This document shows, piece after piece, positions 1 to 11,568 of a stretch of DNA of 64,000 bases. The notes below the pieces were generated by a model. The model made no database searches and was not told the origin of the DNA. It worked only from the letters and a program-made list of their open reading frames with translations. Each line of letters opens with the position of its first letter. Within the stretch, counting starts at the first letter, position 1. The translations under genes and the position numbers were made by a program. This stretch comes from Fomitopsis serialis (taxonomy: Eukaryota; Basidiomycota; Agaricomycetes; Polyporales; Fomitopsidaceae), in the NCBI RefSeq assembly GCF_022376445.1, contig NW_025954963.1, positions 248,001-312,000 on the forward strand, written 5' to 3'.

Positions 1-308
1 CTGCCGAAGGCATAAGCTAAGAAAGAGAACGCAGAGTTAATGTATTACAGCAGACGAGTCAACCACAACCGGGGTTCCGTGCTCCGCTTCGTATATAACA
101 TATGTACAGCGAATAATATCACAACGAAAGGAAAGTTGCTATACCAAACGATTCAAAGGGATCCACGAGACCGAGGAGGGGAGATCGTAAAAGAACAGGT
201 ATTTGGCAGGCGGACGCAACGCGAACACACGGGTGTCGCTCATGATGTTCCAATAGTGTTTATACGTAGAAGCCGAAGACCAAACCATAACGTCCAGACA
301 CAGAGCCG

Positions 309-1595
309 TCAGAAGAATAAATAAGTCGTGACGAAAACACCAAGCGCGATGACGATGACTACCTGCAGAGGAACGCCCTCCGCCTGCATCATCGTATCCT
401 CCATAGTTGTCGTGCCGGTGATTGATGTTCCCACCTCCGTCTCGCCATCCCACGTACTGCCGTCGTCCGAAGGCGATGTGGGCCTACGTCGCCGGAACTC
501 AGTAGCGTTCGTGATCGTGGTGGGCGCTGCCGTGCTCGGCTCAGGCATGGAAGAAATGAGATTGCGAAGGCGCTCAATCTCCGCCTGTGCCTCGCGCAGC
601 TTGATGAGGATGTCCTCGTTGATGTCAGGTGCGGGCCCAACAGGTTCAGAGGGAGGCGGAGGCTGGGGCGTGTGAACGTTGACGTTGACGACGGGTGCCT
701 CATCTTCCTCACGCGAGAACTCCTCGTGTGGTGATTCCTCGTGAAGCTGCGCCAGTCGTGTTGGAGGCGGTGACGACGGTGCGTCATGGTGGGTCTCCTC
801 TTCTTGAGCCGCCTCGCCGCTGTGTTCCCGCACGGGCTCAGGAACGCCATTTCCATTGGGATGCTGACGGACAGTGCCGTAAATCTGAGACCTTTAGACT
901 TGTAAAGGGGCAAGAGATTGGTGGTGCTTACAGAGCGAGAATGGTCCTGGAAATCACTGACTCCACCTTCTTCCTCTTCAGGCACTGTCTGCCCTTCCGG
1001 CGGAAGGTACTGAACACGGATCTTCTGCGAGTGGACTTCCTCCGTGTTGTCGGCCCACTACCAGCGATGTTCAAAAGACTTTCAAGCGTTTGTAAAGGGA
1101 AAGAACGTACAAGATCTGGGAGAGGCATTGTCTCCTTCTCCGGTGTGATGATGGTGCTCTGAATCAGAAATTTGTCCTTGCACTTGATGTTCAATGGCGG
1201 CTCTTCCTTCATCGCCTGCAGCATAACTGTATATACCGGGTGTAGGTTTGCCGTGTATCCCGCGGTCACTTCGACATAACGTACCCTGAACTTCCACAGT
1301 CTCTCCTGGCTCCACCCTCCCAGAGTTTGGCCGTACGCAGTACAGCTACACGAACCGGTTGCGTCAATGATACCTGTAAGCGTCCAGACGGAGCTGACGG
1401 CACCTTGGGAGCAGTCGTTTTGACTTTGAATGCGACTGGTTGTGCATTGTGGTTTGAGATGGCTAAACCCCGCTTAACGTGCTGCGTGAGAGGCCCTGTG
1501 CGAGACGCGTTAGCTGCGGAGGTCCCAGGGCCGCTACGTGCGGCCTACGCACTGTTGAAGCCGAGGACGCTGCTCGGGGTGAGCGCAACAGACAT
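309..1595 (-). CDS. SCS2: VAP/Scs2-type ER membrane protein with MSP domain
   Basis: A tail-anchored ER protein; the family binds FFAT-motif proteins and tethers the ER to other membranes. Six exons can be read: 1595-1553, 1495-1404, 1345-1285, 1226-1111, 1057-932 and 863-309, all with GT-AG introns, giving about 330 residues without a frame break. Residues 1-130 form the MSP domain: it starts MSVALTPSSVLGFNRPLTQ, and has the PVAFKVKTTAPK strand, the VRPNSGRVEPGE loop, and KCKDKFLIQST followed by ITPEKE. The middle is acidic and proline-rich. A coiled coil lies near EDILIKLREAQAEIERLRNL, and the last 20 residues are one hydrophobic helix ending TTYLFF, typical of the tail anchor. The start was chosen because it begins directly at the MSP fold. 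The next gene, the ABC transporter, lies upstream on the same strand. Confidence 0.93.
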
Positions 1596-2053
1596 TTTGG
1601 AGGCGGCGGTGTGGGGGAGAGGATAAGAGTGGGTCTGCGCTATGATAGTGATGACATGGGCCAGGACGCGTCGGCGTGCTGGCGCGGGATATACCGAGCC
1701 ATGCTCCCGCGCCTCCTGCAGCCAGGCCTCCGCAGTGCCTCCGCACGCACCTCACACAAGCCTCGCACAACTCTGCGTCCAGGCTGTGTCGCAAGTGCTG
1801 CGTATGCGGGGGTCTCAAGGCCAGGTGTCAAGCGCGTACAATTGCCTCGTGTTGTATGTGTGTGGATATTCATGATCTATGTAGCGAGTGCTATGTACTA
1901 CTACAGAATGGGTAACGAAACGGTGCACGAATCCCCCAAAACAAGAGACAAACTATCCGGCAGAAACATTATAGGGTCGACTAGAAGGCGAAGTATCGTC
2001 GTAAGTATCATAATCGGTAGAGAGGCGCGCAAGTTCAAAGTGGTATGTATGTA
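1596..2053. promoter_or_regulatory. Upstream region of the VAP gene / 3' flank of the ABC transporter
   Basis: About 460 bases between two minus-strand genes. It must hold the VAP promoter and the ABC transporter 3' UTR. I see no clear TATA box and no convincing reading frame; the open frames here overlap each other and resemble no family. Confidence 0.4.
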
Positions 2054-5000
2054 TCACTTCTTGCTAAGTGCCTGTAGCTGCACGTATTCATAGTAGCCAC
2101 CCTTGAGGGAAAGTAGCTCATCGTGTGTGCCAGATTCGCTGACAGCGCCGTCCTTAATGAAGTATCTAGGAGGGCGATTAAAACGTGCATTCGTGCAGGA
2201 AGGCGACGAAACGCTTACATTCGGTCGGCGTTCTGGATGGTGATAACCGATGGGCAATGGCTATTGTCGTCCGACCCTTCGCGGCCTTGTCTAATGCCTC
2301 TTGCACAACCTTTTCTGAGTTGGAATCGAGAGCTGATGTTGCCTCATCGAGCAGCAAGACCTTCGGGTTACGTAGCAGTGCACGTGCAATTGCGATACGT
2401 TCTGTAACCGCCAATCAGTACGGGTACTTGTACGTGTAATCTAGAAGAACATACGCTTCTGGCCACCGGAAAGCTGCGAGCCCTTGCCACCGACCTCGGT
2501 ATCGAAGCCCCTGCACGCAAATCAGCATCAGCTGAACAAACTGAAACACAGGCAGCACGTACTGTGGCAGGCTCTGAATGAAGTCCAGGATGTTGGCGTT
2601 CCGACACGCGGTCTCAATTTCCTCTTGTGTAACCTCAGACTCCGGCTTGGTAGCACCGAGGAGGATGTTCAGTTTAATTGTGCCAGAGTACAGGGTCTGG
2701 GAAGCACATGGTCAGACTAAAACATCGGCGACACAAGCCCAGGCAACATACCGGCTCCTGAGAAACCAATGCGATGTGCTTGCGGTACTCCGAAACGTTG
2801 TACTTCGAGATGTTCTGTCCGTCGAGGTAGACAGTGCCGTGCAACGCGTCATAGAAACGCTCAATCAGCTGGATCCTGCATGAAACGTCCAGTCAATGCA
2901 CACTCCAACTCGTGGCGCCAGGGATAAACGTACGTTGTACTCTTTCCGCAGCCACTAGCGCCAACCAAGGCAGCGTAGGTTCCAGGCTCCACATCGAGGT
3001 TCAAGTCACGCAGCACCCGCACACCAGGACGAGTCGGGTAGCGGAAGTGCACGTTCTCGAAGCGGATATGACCCTGGACGTTGGTGGGGATGTCGCCCTC
3101 CGGTGATTCCGCGTCGATGTCGGGCATGGAGTCCAGAAGCGCGATGATATCCGCGGCGGCACTCTTGGCCGAAGAGATATCGGGAACGAACGAGAAGACG
3201 TTGCCGGCCTGGATAGCACTGAAAGTCGAGCTCTGTGGACGCGCACAAAGAACAGTCAGCAACTCGCGCGCCTTCCTTCGTCAACACAGACTGCGTACCA
3301 TGAGGCCAACGAAGAACTGGAACGTCGAGAACTCCCCATTTGCCACAAGCAGAGAACCGTACCAGAAGATGAGGGCGATGACGAAGAATGACATGGCCTG
3401 CGACAGCGCGTAGATGCCGTTGCTGTACAGTGCCGACTTCTTCGAGGTTTGGAGTGGACCCTCCAGACTGTCGCTATACAACTGAAGGCAGTCGGCTTCG
3501 CGGGTGAGCGACGCGACGGTCCGGATGGCGCCTGCAGCCTCGCATGCAAGCTGCGCAGAGTGCTCGTGTTCACGCTTGTTCTTCTGGTCCTTCAGAACGA
3601 CGACGCGGAGACGAATGTATCCAGCAGAGAACAGCACAGGAGTACACGCTGAGAAACAGACATTAGCTGGACCAAGACCCCACTTCTCGAATGTATGCTT
3701 ACCGAGAGCGACGAGACCGAGCTTCCACGCGAAGATGATACCGATGATGGTACCACAAATCAGAGTCGAGATGGCCTGAACGATGCTGGATCACGAAAAG
3801 CATTAGCGACGGGCTCATCTCAACTCAATACCGAGACTTACGCTCCCAACGTGACACCAGCGAGACCATTGACCTTCTGAGGGTTGTCACTCAAGCTTGA
3901 AGTGAGTTGACCAGTCTGTGCGACGCCTGTCAGCTTCCCGACGCACAGATTCTCACCAGATACTTACGTTATGCTCGTCCTCATCGAAATACTCGACTGT
4001 AACACAGAATCAGTAATCACGTAAGAAAATCAACAAGACGTCTACTCACTGTCTTGTCTGATGATAGCACGGAAGCTGAGCGAACGGATCTTGTTTGTCA
4101 ACTGAGCAGCGGTCGAGGCGAAGAAGTAGTTCTGGAAGCCGATGGCGGTAGCAGACAAGATCGCAATGAGGAAGAACCTACAGCAGCGTAAGCTCAATGT
4201 CCATCCGACCGACCTATCATCCAAACTAAAAACTCACCACAAAGCAACCCGGTCGCCATCATGTCTGCGCACGTGAGGGTCGGTGCTCTGGAAGCCGCTG
4301 ATACCCTGAGCTATAGAACAGGGTTAGTTCCAGCATCCAAGTGCCACCATCGACAATGCTTACCGTATACGATACCAAACGCCGGGTACGTCCCTCCATT
4401 GCCTGTAAGCGAGTCCAGTCAGCGGACGTTCCGGCCCCCGCCCTACCAACCGACACTCACAAATCGCCGCAATCGAGCCAAACAGGTACATGTGCCAGTT
4501 CTCGCGGTTGATGCCAAAGAAGCGGCGGAAGATCGTGATCGGCCCGTACTCCCTGCCCGCCTGCCTCGCCTTCTCCTGACTGCGTTGTTCGAGGATCTGC
4601 GACGCGAGCGACCGCCCAGACTTGGAGCGCGTGAGCGGGACCTCAGCCTGCGCGGCCTTCTCGTAGTCCTCCTCCTCCCCGACGCTCGCCACGTCCGTTA
4701 CATCGTCGCTCGAGTCGTTCCCGCGCTTCTCGCGCGCGTCCCGGAGCCTCTGCGCCGAGACGAGCCGCGAGTACGGCCCGTTCTCGTCTTGAAGCAGCTG
4801 GCTGTGCGTGCCCGACTCGAGCAGCAGCCCATCGCCCATCACATAGATGCAGTCCGCGTCCTTGATTGTCGACAGCCGGTGCGCAATTGTGATCGTCGTG
4901 CGTCCCGCCGCGGCCTTGTCCAGCGCATTCTGCACGATGCCCTCGCTCTGTGTGTCGAGCGCGCTCGTCGCCTCGTCAAGCAACAGGACCTTCGGGTCCG

Positions 5001-7093
5001 ACACGATCGCGCGGGCAATGGCAATACGTTGTTTCTGACCGCCCGAGAGGAGGAAGCCGCGCTCACCGACCATAGTTTCGTAGCCTAACGGGAGCTTGGT
5101 GATGAAGCCGTCCGCGTTCGCCTTGATGCAGGCCTCCTTGATTAGCTGCGTCTTCTCGTCCTCGGGCGCGTGTTCCCACTGGGTACCGATGAGACCATGC
5201 GCAACATTGCCCTTAATGGTCGTAGCGAACAGTGTAGGCTCCTGCGACACAAGGCCAATCTGACTGCGAAGCCACCTAAGGTTGAGGTCCCGGAGGTTGA
5301 TACCATCAATCTTAACAACGCCCTCAAGCGGGTCGTAGAACCGCTCGACGAGCGAGATGGTAGTCGACTTGCCAGACCCAGAAGCACCGACGAGCGCAGT
5401 TGTCTTGCCTGCCGGGAAGGTAATGGAAAGGTCCTTGACAATGGGCACGTCCAGACGGGACGGGTAGTTGAACTTGACGTGCTCGAAGGTGATCTCGCCG
5501 CGACAGGACTCGGGCCTGAGGCCTTCCTCGCTCGCCGAGTCGATGAGGGGAACGCGGTCAATGGTCTCGTAGAGCTTCGCGGCGGCACCCATGCCGTGAG
5601 TGATAGACTGCATTTCAGGGGCCAAAAGAGCGAGGGAGAATGACCCGATGAGAATGGCCAAGATAACATTAACGATTTGTCCAGCGTTGGAGTGACCTTC
5701 GTTAATGAGTGTGGTTCCAAAGTCAAATGCTACGAATGTTTCGTGTTAGATTGCGATTTGGACCGGACGAATGAATGAACATACCAAGCGCATAGCCTCC
5801 ATAGATGACGAAGAAGAATGTGGCCAATCCGCAACCGTGGAAGATCGCGGCCTTCATGTCCGCATTCCTGGCCCTCGTGATATGCGAATCGTACCGTTCA
5901 GCGAGAATGTGCTGTGAGCCGAAAGCTTGCGCCGTCCGCACTGTCGAAAACACTTCTTCGGCCAGGGTGCCACCGTCCGCAACATGAGCGAGAGACAGCC
6001 TTCGTCGTGTCAGTCTACGGCTGCAGAAATTCACAGGGAGGAAAGTGAATACTCACTGCATATAACCGGAGACAAACTTGTTCATGACTCCACCGGTGAT
6101 GGCGATACAGGGCAGCATGGATGACATGGCAAGTGCCAAACGCCATTGCCGGACGTACGCCAATACGAAACCAGTGACGAAGGCAGCGAAAAAGTTGCAC
6201 ACGATGGCGACCTTCTCAGAAATACCTTGTTGAACCAAGTCTGTTGGATTGTAAGAAACATTCAGAAGTTCAGAAAAGATGATATGGGCGTACGTGTATC
6301 CGTCTGAATCCGCGTTGCTACCTCACCAGCACCGACGTCATCGAAGTACGCAATATCCTGTCGGAGGACCGCTTGCAGGTAGCGCTCACGAATTCGCTTC
6401 GCATTGACCTCAGCGGTATACACCCAGATAGCCATGTATGTGTACGTGCAGGCAAGCATACCAATACCTTTCTCACCGGTAAGCCACAGGTTTGCGAGAT
6501 CATTGTCATGGTTGAGGTACATACCGATGTAGACCAGGTACGACGCATCATTAGCGGAGGTGCTCTTGAAGTTCTCCCTCGCTGCTGGCAGCCTTTGTTG
6601 AGCGCCTTGATCGCCGGCATTTGCCTGTTCCAATGTGGCTCCGAAGACGACGAATGCGTTCGTGAGATTGCCAAAGAGCAAACTCATGAGGGGCTTCGGA
6701 CGGAATCATTAAGCAGTGTTTGGAGATGCAATGATAGACGATGAAACCGACCTGGGCAGCACCGGCAGCAGCTGCCGCAACGATACCAATGACATCCATG
6801 ACGATTTCCGCCTTGGTGGAGAACCTGCGGACGGGGGATAAGGCGGCAGATGGGCGCAAGCGAACAGCAGGCGTACCGAAGAGTTGAAAGAATGACACAG
6901 GCTTGGTGGGCGTCGTAGTGGGTTTGTCACTGTCCGACGTTGGTATGGGGTGTGCAGCGATGGCCTGCTGCTTCTCCTTGTCGAGGTCGACAGGGCTCTC
7001 TCGTCGGGACATGTCGACCGCCTTCTCGTTGGAGATGGATGAGTTGCGGGCGTCCTTCTCCTGCACGGACTCCGCGGTGACTGAAGCCGCCAT
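2054..7093 (-). CDS. ABCB-type full multidrug transporter (P-glycoprotein family)
   Basis: An ATP-driven efflux pump with the order TMD1-NBD1-TMD2-NBD2, about 1,320 residues, the usual full length. The start at 7093 has a good context, and an N-terminal hydrophilic region of about 75 residues precedes TMD1. NBD1 has Walker [10 protein letters not shown] near 5362-5388, signature LSGGQKQR near 5025-5046 and Walker [13 protein letters not shown] near 4960-4990. NBD2 has GASGCGKST near 2936-2962, its signature split by an intron near 2410-2455, and [11 protein letters not shown] near 2325-2355. Both nucleotide sites keep the glutamate after Walker B, so both look catalytic. Between the AHRLS motif of NBD2 and IQNADR the frame jumps by one base near 2245, with the correct splice and C-terminus (ending QLQALSKK) following. 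I take this as an indel, not a truncation. Close to fungal Pmd1/Mdr1 pumps; the substrate cannot be told. Confidence 0.93.
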
Positions 7094-7816
7094 GGCTGCG
7101 TACGGAGGCGACGCGAATAGGAAGGAAGTGTACGAGTCGGACGAGGGAGGAACCAGAGGAACGAAGGGAATACCTGGCGCCCGCGGCGCACGGGTCTGTA
7201 CCTTATACTCCAAATAGAGCGTGCGCGTGCGCACTCAGCTCGGCACTGGCTCGACTCACGCTGTGGGGCCGCGCAACCGACGTCGTTGTCCGGCATCCGT
7301 GCCAACGCCACGCTCCCCTGAGCTCGCCCCGCCGTATCTGGCTGCGCGTAAAATAGATTTGTACAGACATAGGCTTTACGCGGGTCGCGGCTCTCTGACT
7401 GCGTGGCCCTCGTCGCTGGGAATGGCCTGATTCGTCTCGACGGGCGAGGGAACGCCCCAAATCCAGCCGCCAAATTGGCCCACAATCTCCGCAGCGGGGG
7501 ACCCCTCCGCTTACGAGGCCAATCTGACGTGATCATCCCCGCCCCGATGGGGATCTCGCCCAGGCCAATCGACATCGCCCCGCTGCAATTCCGACGCCAA
7601 GCTGATCTGTGCCTGGCCGCCACTCCCCGCCACATCGCGCCCACATCGCGCGCCGCCCTTGACGCCCCTCGTGCCACACCATCGCTGCCTCTCCGAGTCA
7701 CATCCCAATCATGCTCTGCTGGCCACGCCTCCTCTCCGTGCTCGTGTTCTCACCGCGGCGGGAGTGCTCTGCAGCTAGCCGCACGACCGTTGCGCCCGCC
7801 AAAGACCCAGGCAACC

Positions 7817-7826
7817 GCCGTACGGC
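7817..7826. promoter_or_regulatory. 10-bp palindrome GCCGTACGGC upstream of the transporter
   Basis: A perfect palindrome with CCG and CGG half-sites, about 725 bases before the ABC transporter start. Zn2Cys6 factors that control fungal drug pumps bind CCG/CGG pairs, so it is a candidate operator, but a 10-bp palindrome can occur by chance in 3.7 kb. Confidence 0.2.
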
Positions 7827-8522
7827 CGGAGACAAATTCTTGAATTCTTGGAGGCGACCGGGGAATTCCAGCAGATCCCAGCGCTAGCCGAGCGTATGTA
7901 TGTTGACGCGTAAATACCGACCCGCCCGATCGGCAACCTACATACAGTACGTGTCCTTCCGCTCGCCACATGGAGATTTGGCCTCAGAGGAGTGTTTGAC
8001 TTTTACTTCTCACCGAAGGACTGCACGCGCATTCGTTCAAAATGCACCGTCAGCGGCAAACTGCGCTCCGTGCGGCACACACGCTGTCCTGTCGTCCGGT
8101 GAGTGACCGCGATATCGATGTTGTCCACATGTCCCGGCCCAAATCGGTGTGCATGCCCATCACAGGCATCGCATCCCCTACTCCGCGAAGTTGAGCGTGC
8201 GGCATCTGGACTGGCGAGCTGACATGCAGGCCGGGCCGCGATGACACGCATTATGGTGTGATCCAGCCACGGCGGCAAGACCAGGCTCTTGACAGGTACC
8301 AGCCCTCCTTGTCCGTCTGGCTTTCTGTCGCTCCTTGGGCGCTCCTAAATGGCTTTGGTGCGGACTGGTGGCGGAGCTTACTTGCCCCCACACACACCCG
8401 CGGCGTAGACTCGGCCTGGTGGTGTCCGCTCGGACGCGGGTAGCCAAACATAGCACTGGGTAAGCTAGTTGGCTCAATCTTGGCGACGTAATCCATCAAG
8501 CTGATGCCGACCAACTCTGGTA

Positions 8523-8590
8523 TCGTACCCATCCGTGTGGACGCACCCCACCAACGCTCCGACGGGGTGCATACACAGGGATGGGTACGA
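8523..8590. repeat. Inverted repeat, 27-nt arms, 14-nt loop
   Basis: Left arm 8523-8549 and right arm 8564-8590 match as inverted copies at 24 of 27 positions, starting TCGTACCCATCC and ending GCACCCC in the left arm. Transcribed from either strand this would form a strong stem-loop. Possible explanations are a MITE-like relic, a small RNA precursor or a transcription stop. It is the only long inverted repeat I noticed in the gap. Confidence 0.7.
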
Positions 8591-10819
8591 GATCAACCAA
8601 CTCAGGAGCACACCAAGTGCTGAGCGCTCCAGTACGCACCTTGGTAAGCGTGCATTGACCGGGATGAGTCGGGAATTCTTTGACAGAATCTGAGCCCGCA
8701 TCAATCGGGGACTTTGCAACGTGTAGTGATGGCGCATCATTGTTCACGAGGTGAGTCGGTGCTGTGACATATCCTCGCTCCCGTACACAATTAATGACAT
8801 GTCCAGAGTCATTAAGAGTGGCGTTGGATGTGACTCGTCTACGAAACTGCCTAGACAGATCGCTGCGATATCACGGCGAAAACTGGAAGAGAGCGCTTGT
8901 TAGTTGCAAGTCATTGCGGATGATACCGGTGTGCCCGGTCGTGTGCCATCATCTTCTGCCAGCTACTTGACTCTAGTAACTGCACTGCAACGGAGAACAC
9001 TGCCCAGCGCACGCATCGAAGCCGTCGGACTCGGGGTGGACACTGCCAGGACAGGAAGTGACGCTCAGCCAGCCGCCATCCTGCCAGGCAGACCACCGAC
9101 GGATCGGCAGTAGCTCACGTTGACGCCGTTAACGTCCGTTCCCCAAGGTTGCACCGACAAGTCGCACAAGATCGCATTCGCGTGCCGCTGCACGTCGTGT
9201 ACAGGCGGCTCAGCCGCAGGTAGCTACGTCGCCCAACGGCAGACAAGCCCAGCCTTTTGTGTTTTCATCTCCTTCATCCCATCTGCATTTTTTGCGTCCG
9301 AGCTGACTGCACCCTCACGGCTCACATAGCGGGAAGGTCGGTCTCGTTCTCCTCCCCCTAATGGAGTCATCGGCGGGCGGCATAGTATGTCAATCAAGCT
9401 TCGGCTACCTGTGGACCACGGTCCCGTCGCGGCATGACAGTCCCGTCATGCTGTTGCACAAGCTGCACTGCGGTGACTCCAGCACCCGAGGTGACAAGGC
9501 GTCGGCGACGCCGAGAGCACGCGCAAGCCTTGACCGAGCGAGACCGCGTTCAAAGGCTGCCCTATTCTGCGGGGGTTGCAATTACATATCTTACCGGAGA
9601 TGTTCTGGGGCTTGCGCGTGCTCAGTTTTAGCTACGGCGCCGTTGTGCCTACGCAGTCCGGGTTGCCGGACTGGCCGTACAGCTGCGGTCAAGCCGCCCC
9701 GCCGAACAAGCTTCGTGCACGCTGGTCTGTGCCTCATTGAGACCTCCCTTCCCCTGCACCTAAAGCACCCGGGTGAGTATGCATCAGTACCTATCTCAAT
9801 GCTCGAAGAATACGCTGGTATCCTTACTCTCTGGCCCTAGGAGAACGCCCGCTAGCAGTTTACAAGAACGAGTAGTGTATTCTCTGACCATATGCCATTG
9901 ATTTGACCTGATCTCGGGTGGGGCGGCGCCCGCCGACCCCGTCCGCGAGTCTTGAATTTGCTACAGGAAGGGCGAGAGAGAGAACGGATTACCTGCTAGC
10001 AGCGGCGACCGATAACCCGTTATGCGTTCAATTCTGCGCTTGGACCTGGCTTGGACGTCCTTCTGGCTTCCTAGTCACCCGTTTAGGTTCGCGAAGGGCA
10101 CCCGGCCACATGTGCCCGCTGATTCACAATTGCCCGTCATGCTGTTGTCTATTGCTGGCTACGGGCTCCAGCCATAGCACTGGTACCCGTGGCATAACTC
10201 TGAGGTGCGTGTCGCGGTGCTTAGCTAGCTCACTAAATTTAGCATGCCCCGTCTCACCAGACTCCTCTGTCCGACAAGATGGCCGCTAATACGGAGTGTT
10301 CAATTCGGCGAGAATCGATATTCAATTCAGTTCAATGCGGCGCGATTACAGGCTCGAGAATGAATTTAAACGCCACCAGCTCGTCTTGACCTTGAGCGCA
10401 GATCCGCGTCGACATGTTGCGGGCGCATCGGCGATTAGGCCATCGCTGTACCAACGCATCATCCGGTCAGCACATTGCATTCTTAGATTTCTGACGACGG
10501 AACTCACTGAATGCACTTCCTCTTGAACTATTGTATGTGATTTCATCGATCGAGATGCGACCGTATAAGGTACTGCAGCTGCCCTTGGACCCATGTGGAT
10601 GACGCTCGCTGTTCTTCGCGCGTGCCAAACGAGGCTGCAGCCAGCTTGTGGATTACGCGTAGACGCAGGTTCTCCTGGTGGCTCCGAATGTTACTGCCTG
10701 CGACTCCTTGGTGCGTCGGACTACAAAGGATTGTGAGTGGACTAATCCGGACGAGCCGCGGTGAGTCCAATGCACCTTAACCATGCATTCTGACTCCCGA
10801 TCATGTCGTTTGATTTGCT

Positions 10820-11568
10820 TTAGGAAGGCATGCGGAGAGGGTGAGGGCGGCTCCCGTCCTCCGTAATGGGGGCGCGGCACAACGGGCACAAGCCATTCTG
10901 TAAGGCAAAACACCAGTCAGCCGTTCCCTCGCCAGCCACAAGCAACAAAACAACTAACACCATCGTCGAGCCAGTGAATCAAACTAAACAGGGAAATCAG
11001 AAATGAGTAACCCATTCCACGCGCAAACAAGCAGCTGCCCTTACTCGTTGGTGCAAAAGACGTGGTTGCAGCGCAGCCTTATGATTGCGGAGCGGCGGTC
11101 ACGGCGGAGGGCATCCGCCTCGTGCTCCGTAACGATCTCCTCGAACCGGACCATGCACACGGCACATTCGTCTTGAAGGCCGTACCCGTAGCGGCGCAGA
11201 AATTCCTCATGCTTCGCCATCAGGTCCCGCCGGCGAAGCTCAGAACCAGCATAGGCCTGCGCTTCCGAGTCATGTTTGGTGTGGTCTATCCCCGAGTTGA
11301 TGGTCAATGTATAGTCCTGCTCAGCCTCCGTCTCCGCCCCGCCGATTAGATCGGGGTCGTAGGTCAAGGCGGATCCTGTCCAAGCAAGAACCCGCTTAAA
11401 GAAGAAGATTGCTTGGATACGGGCCCAGTATGCATAGAGGCTGGAATCCTGGAAAAGGTAGTTGAGAGCACCCGGGAACGCGAATTCGAGCGCCAGACCC
11501 AGATTGAGGTAAACGAAGAGGGTAACGAGGAGGACAATAATCCCCGAAGGTTCAACGGCCTGCGTCAT
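10820..11568 (-). CDS. Membrane-anchored RING finger protein (probable E3 ubiquitin ligase)
   Basis: Residues about 7-45 hold one or two hydrophobic helices (GIIVLLVTLFVYLNLGLALEF), then about 90 soluble residues, then a RING finger. The RING starts CAVC, has a long loop of 26 residues, then CNHVFC. The first exon stops shortly after HVFCTN, but a GTAAGG donor overlaps that stop. A short exon encoding DLIHWLDD and a last exon encoding NGLCPLCRAPI complete the domain, ending ...RMPS. The short exon appears to use a GTTAGT donor, which is less usual; a one-base indel is the alternative. The sixth metal ligand position is aspartate where the consensus has cysteine or histidine, a change tolerated in some RINGs. 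Likely a ubiquitin ligase on an internal membrane; the substrate is unknown. Confidence 0.72.

Larger units (their letters stand above)
7094..10819. other. Gene-poor 3.7-kb interval upstream of the ABC transporter
   Basis: No open frame here has exon-like structure, codon use or family resemblance on either strand. The left part must contain the ABC transporter promoter, including a perfect 10-bp palindrome at 7817-7826. The middle contains the inverted repeat at 8523-8590, short shared words (for example CCCGTCATGCTGTTG near 9440 and near 10130) and a direct repeat of ACCAACTC followed by TGG or AGG near 8510 and 8595. This looks like old non-coding or decayed repeat DNA. Confidence 0.5.

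Noticed and set aside
1..308. A further gene at the left edge
   Set aside because: Only short frames overlapping the VAP 3' end; nothing recognisable.
309..985. Overlapping long open frames on both strands in the VAP region
   Set aside because: One minus frame carries the VAP acidic linker, coiled coil and tail anchor; the others are shadows without family resemblance.
4261..5088. Plus-strand frame of 275 codons opposite the ABC transporter
   Set aside because: It is antisense to NBD1 and its linker, is arginine-rich and low in information, and arises from the GC-rich codon use of the real gene.
6709..7701. Minus-strand frame of 330 codons across the transporter start
   Set aside because: It reads the transporter's first exon in the wrong frame and has an arginine-rich composition typical of a shadow frame.
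9361..9840. Plus-strand frame of 159 codons in the gene-poor gap
   Set aside because: No domain, no exon structure, composition like the non-coding surroundings; likely chance.
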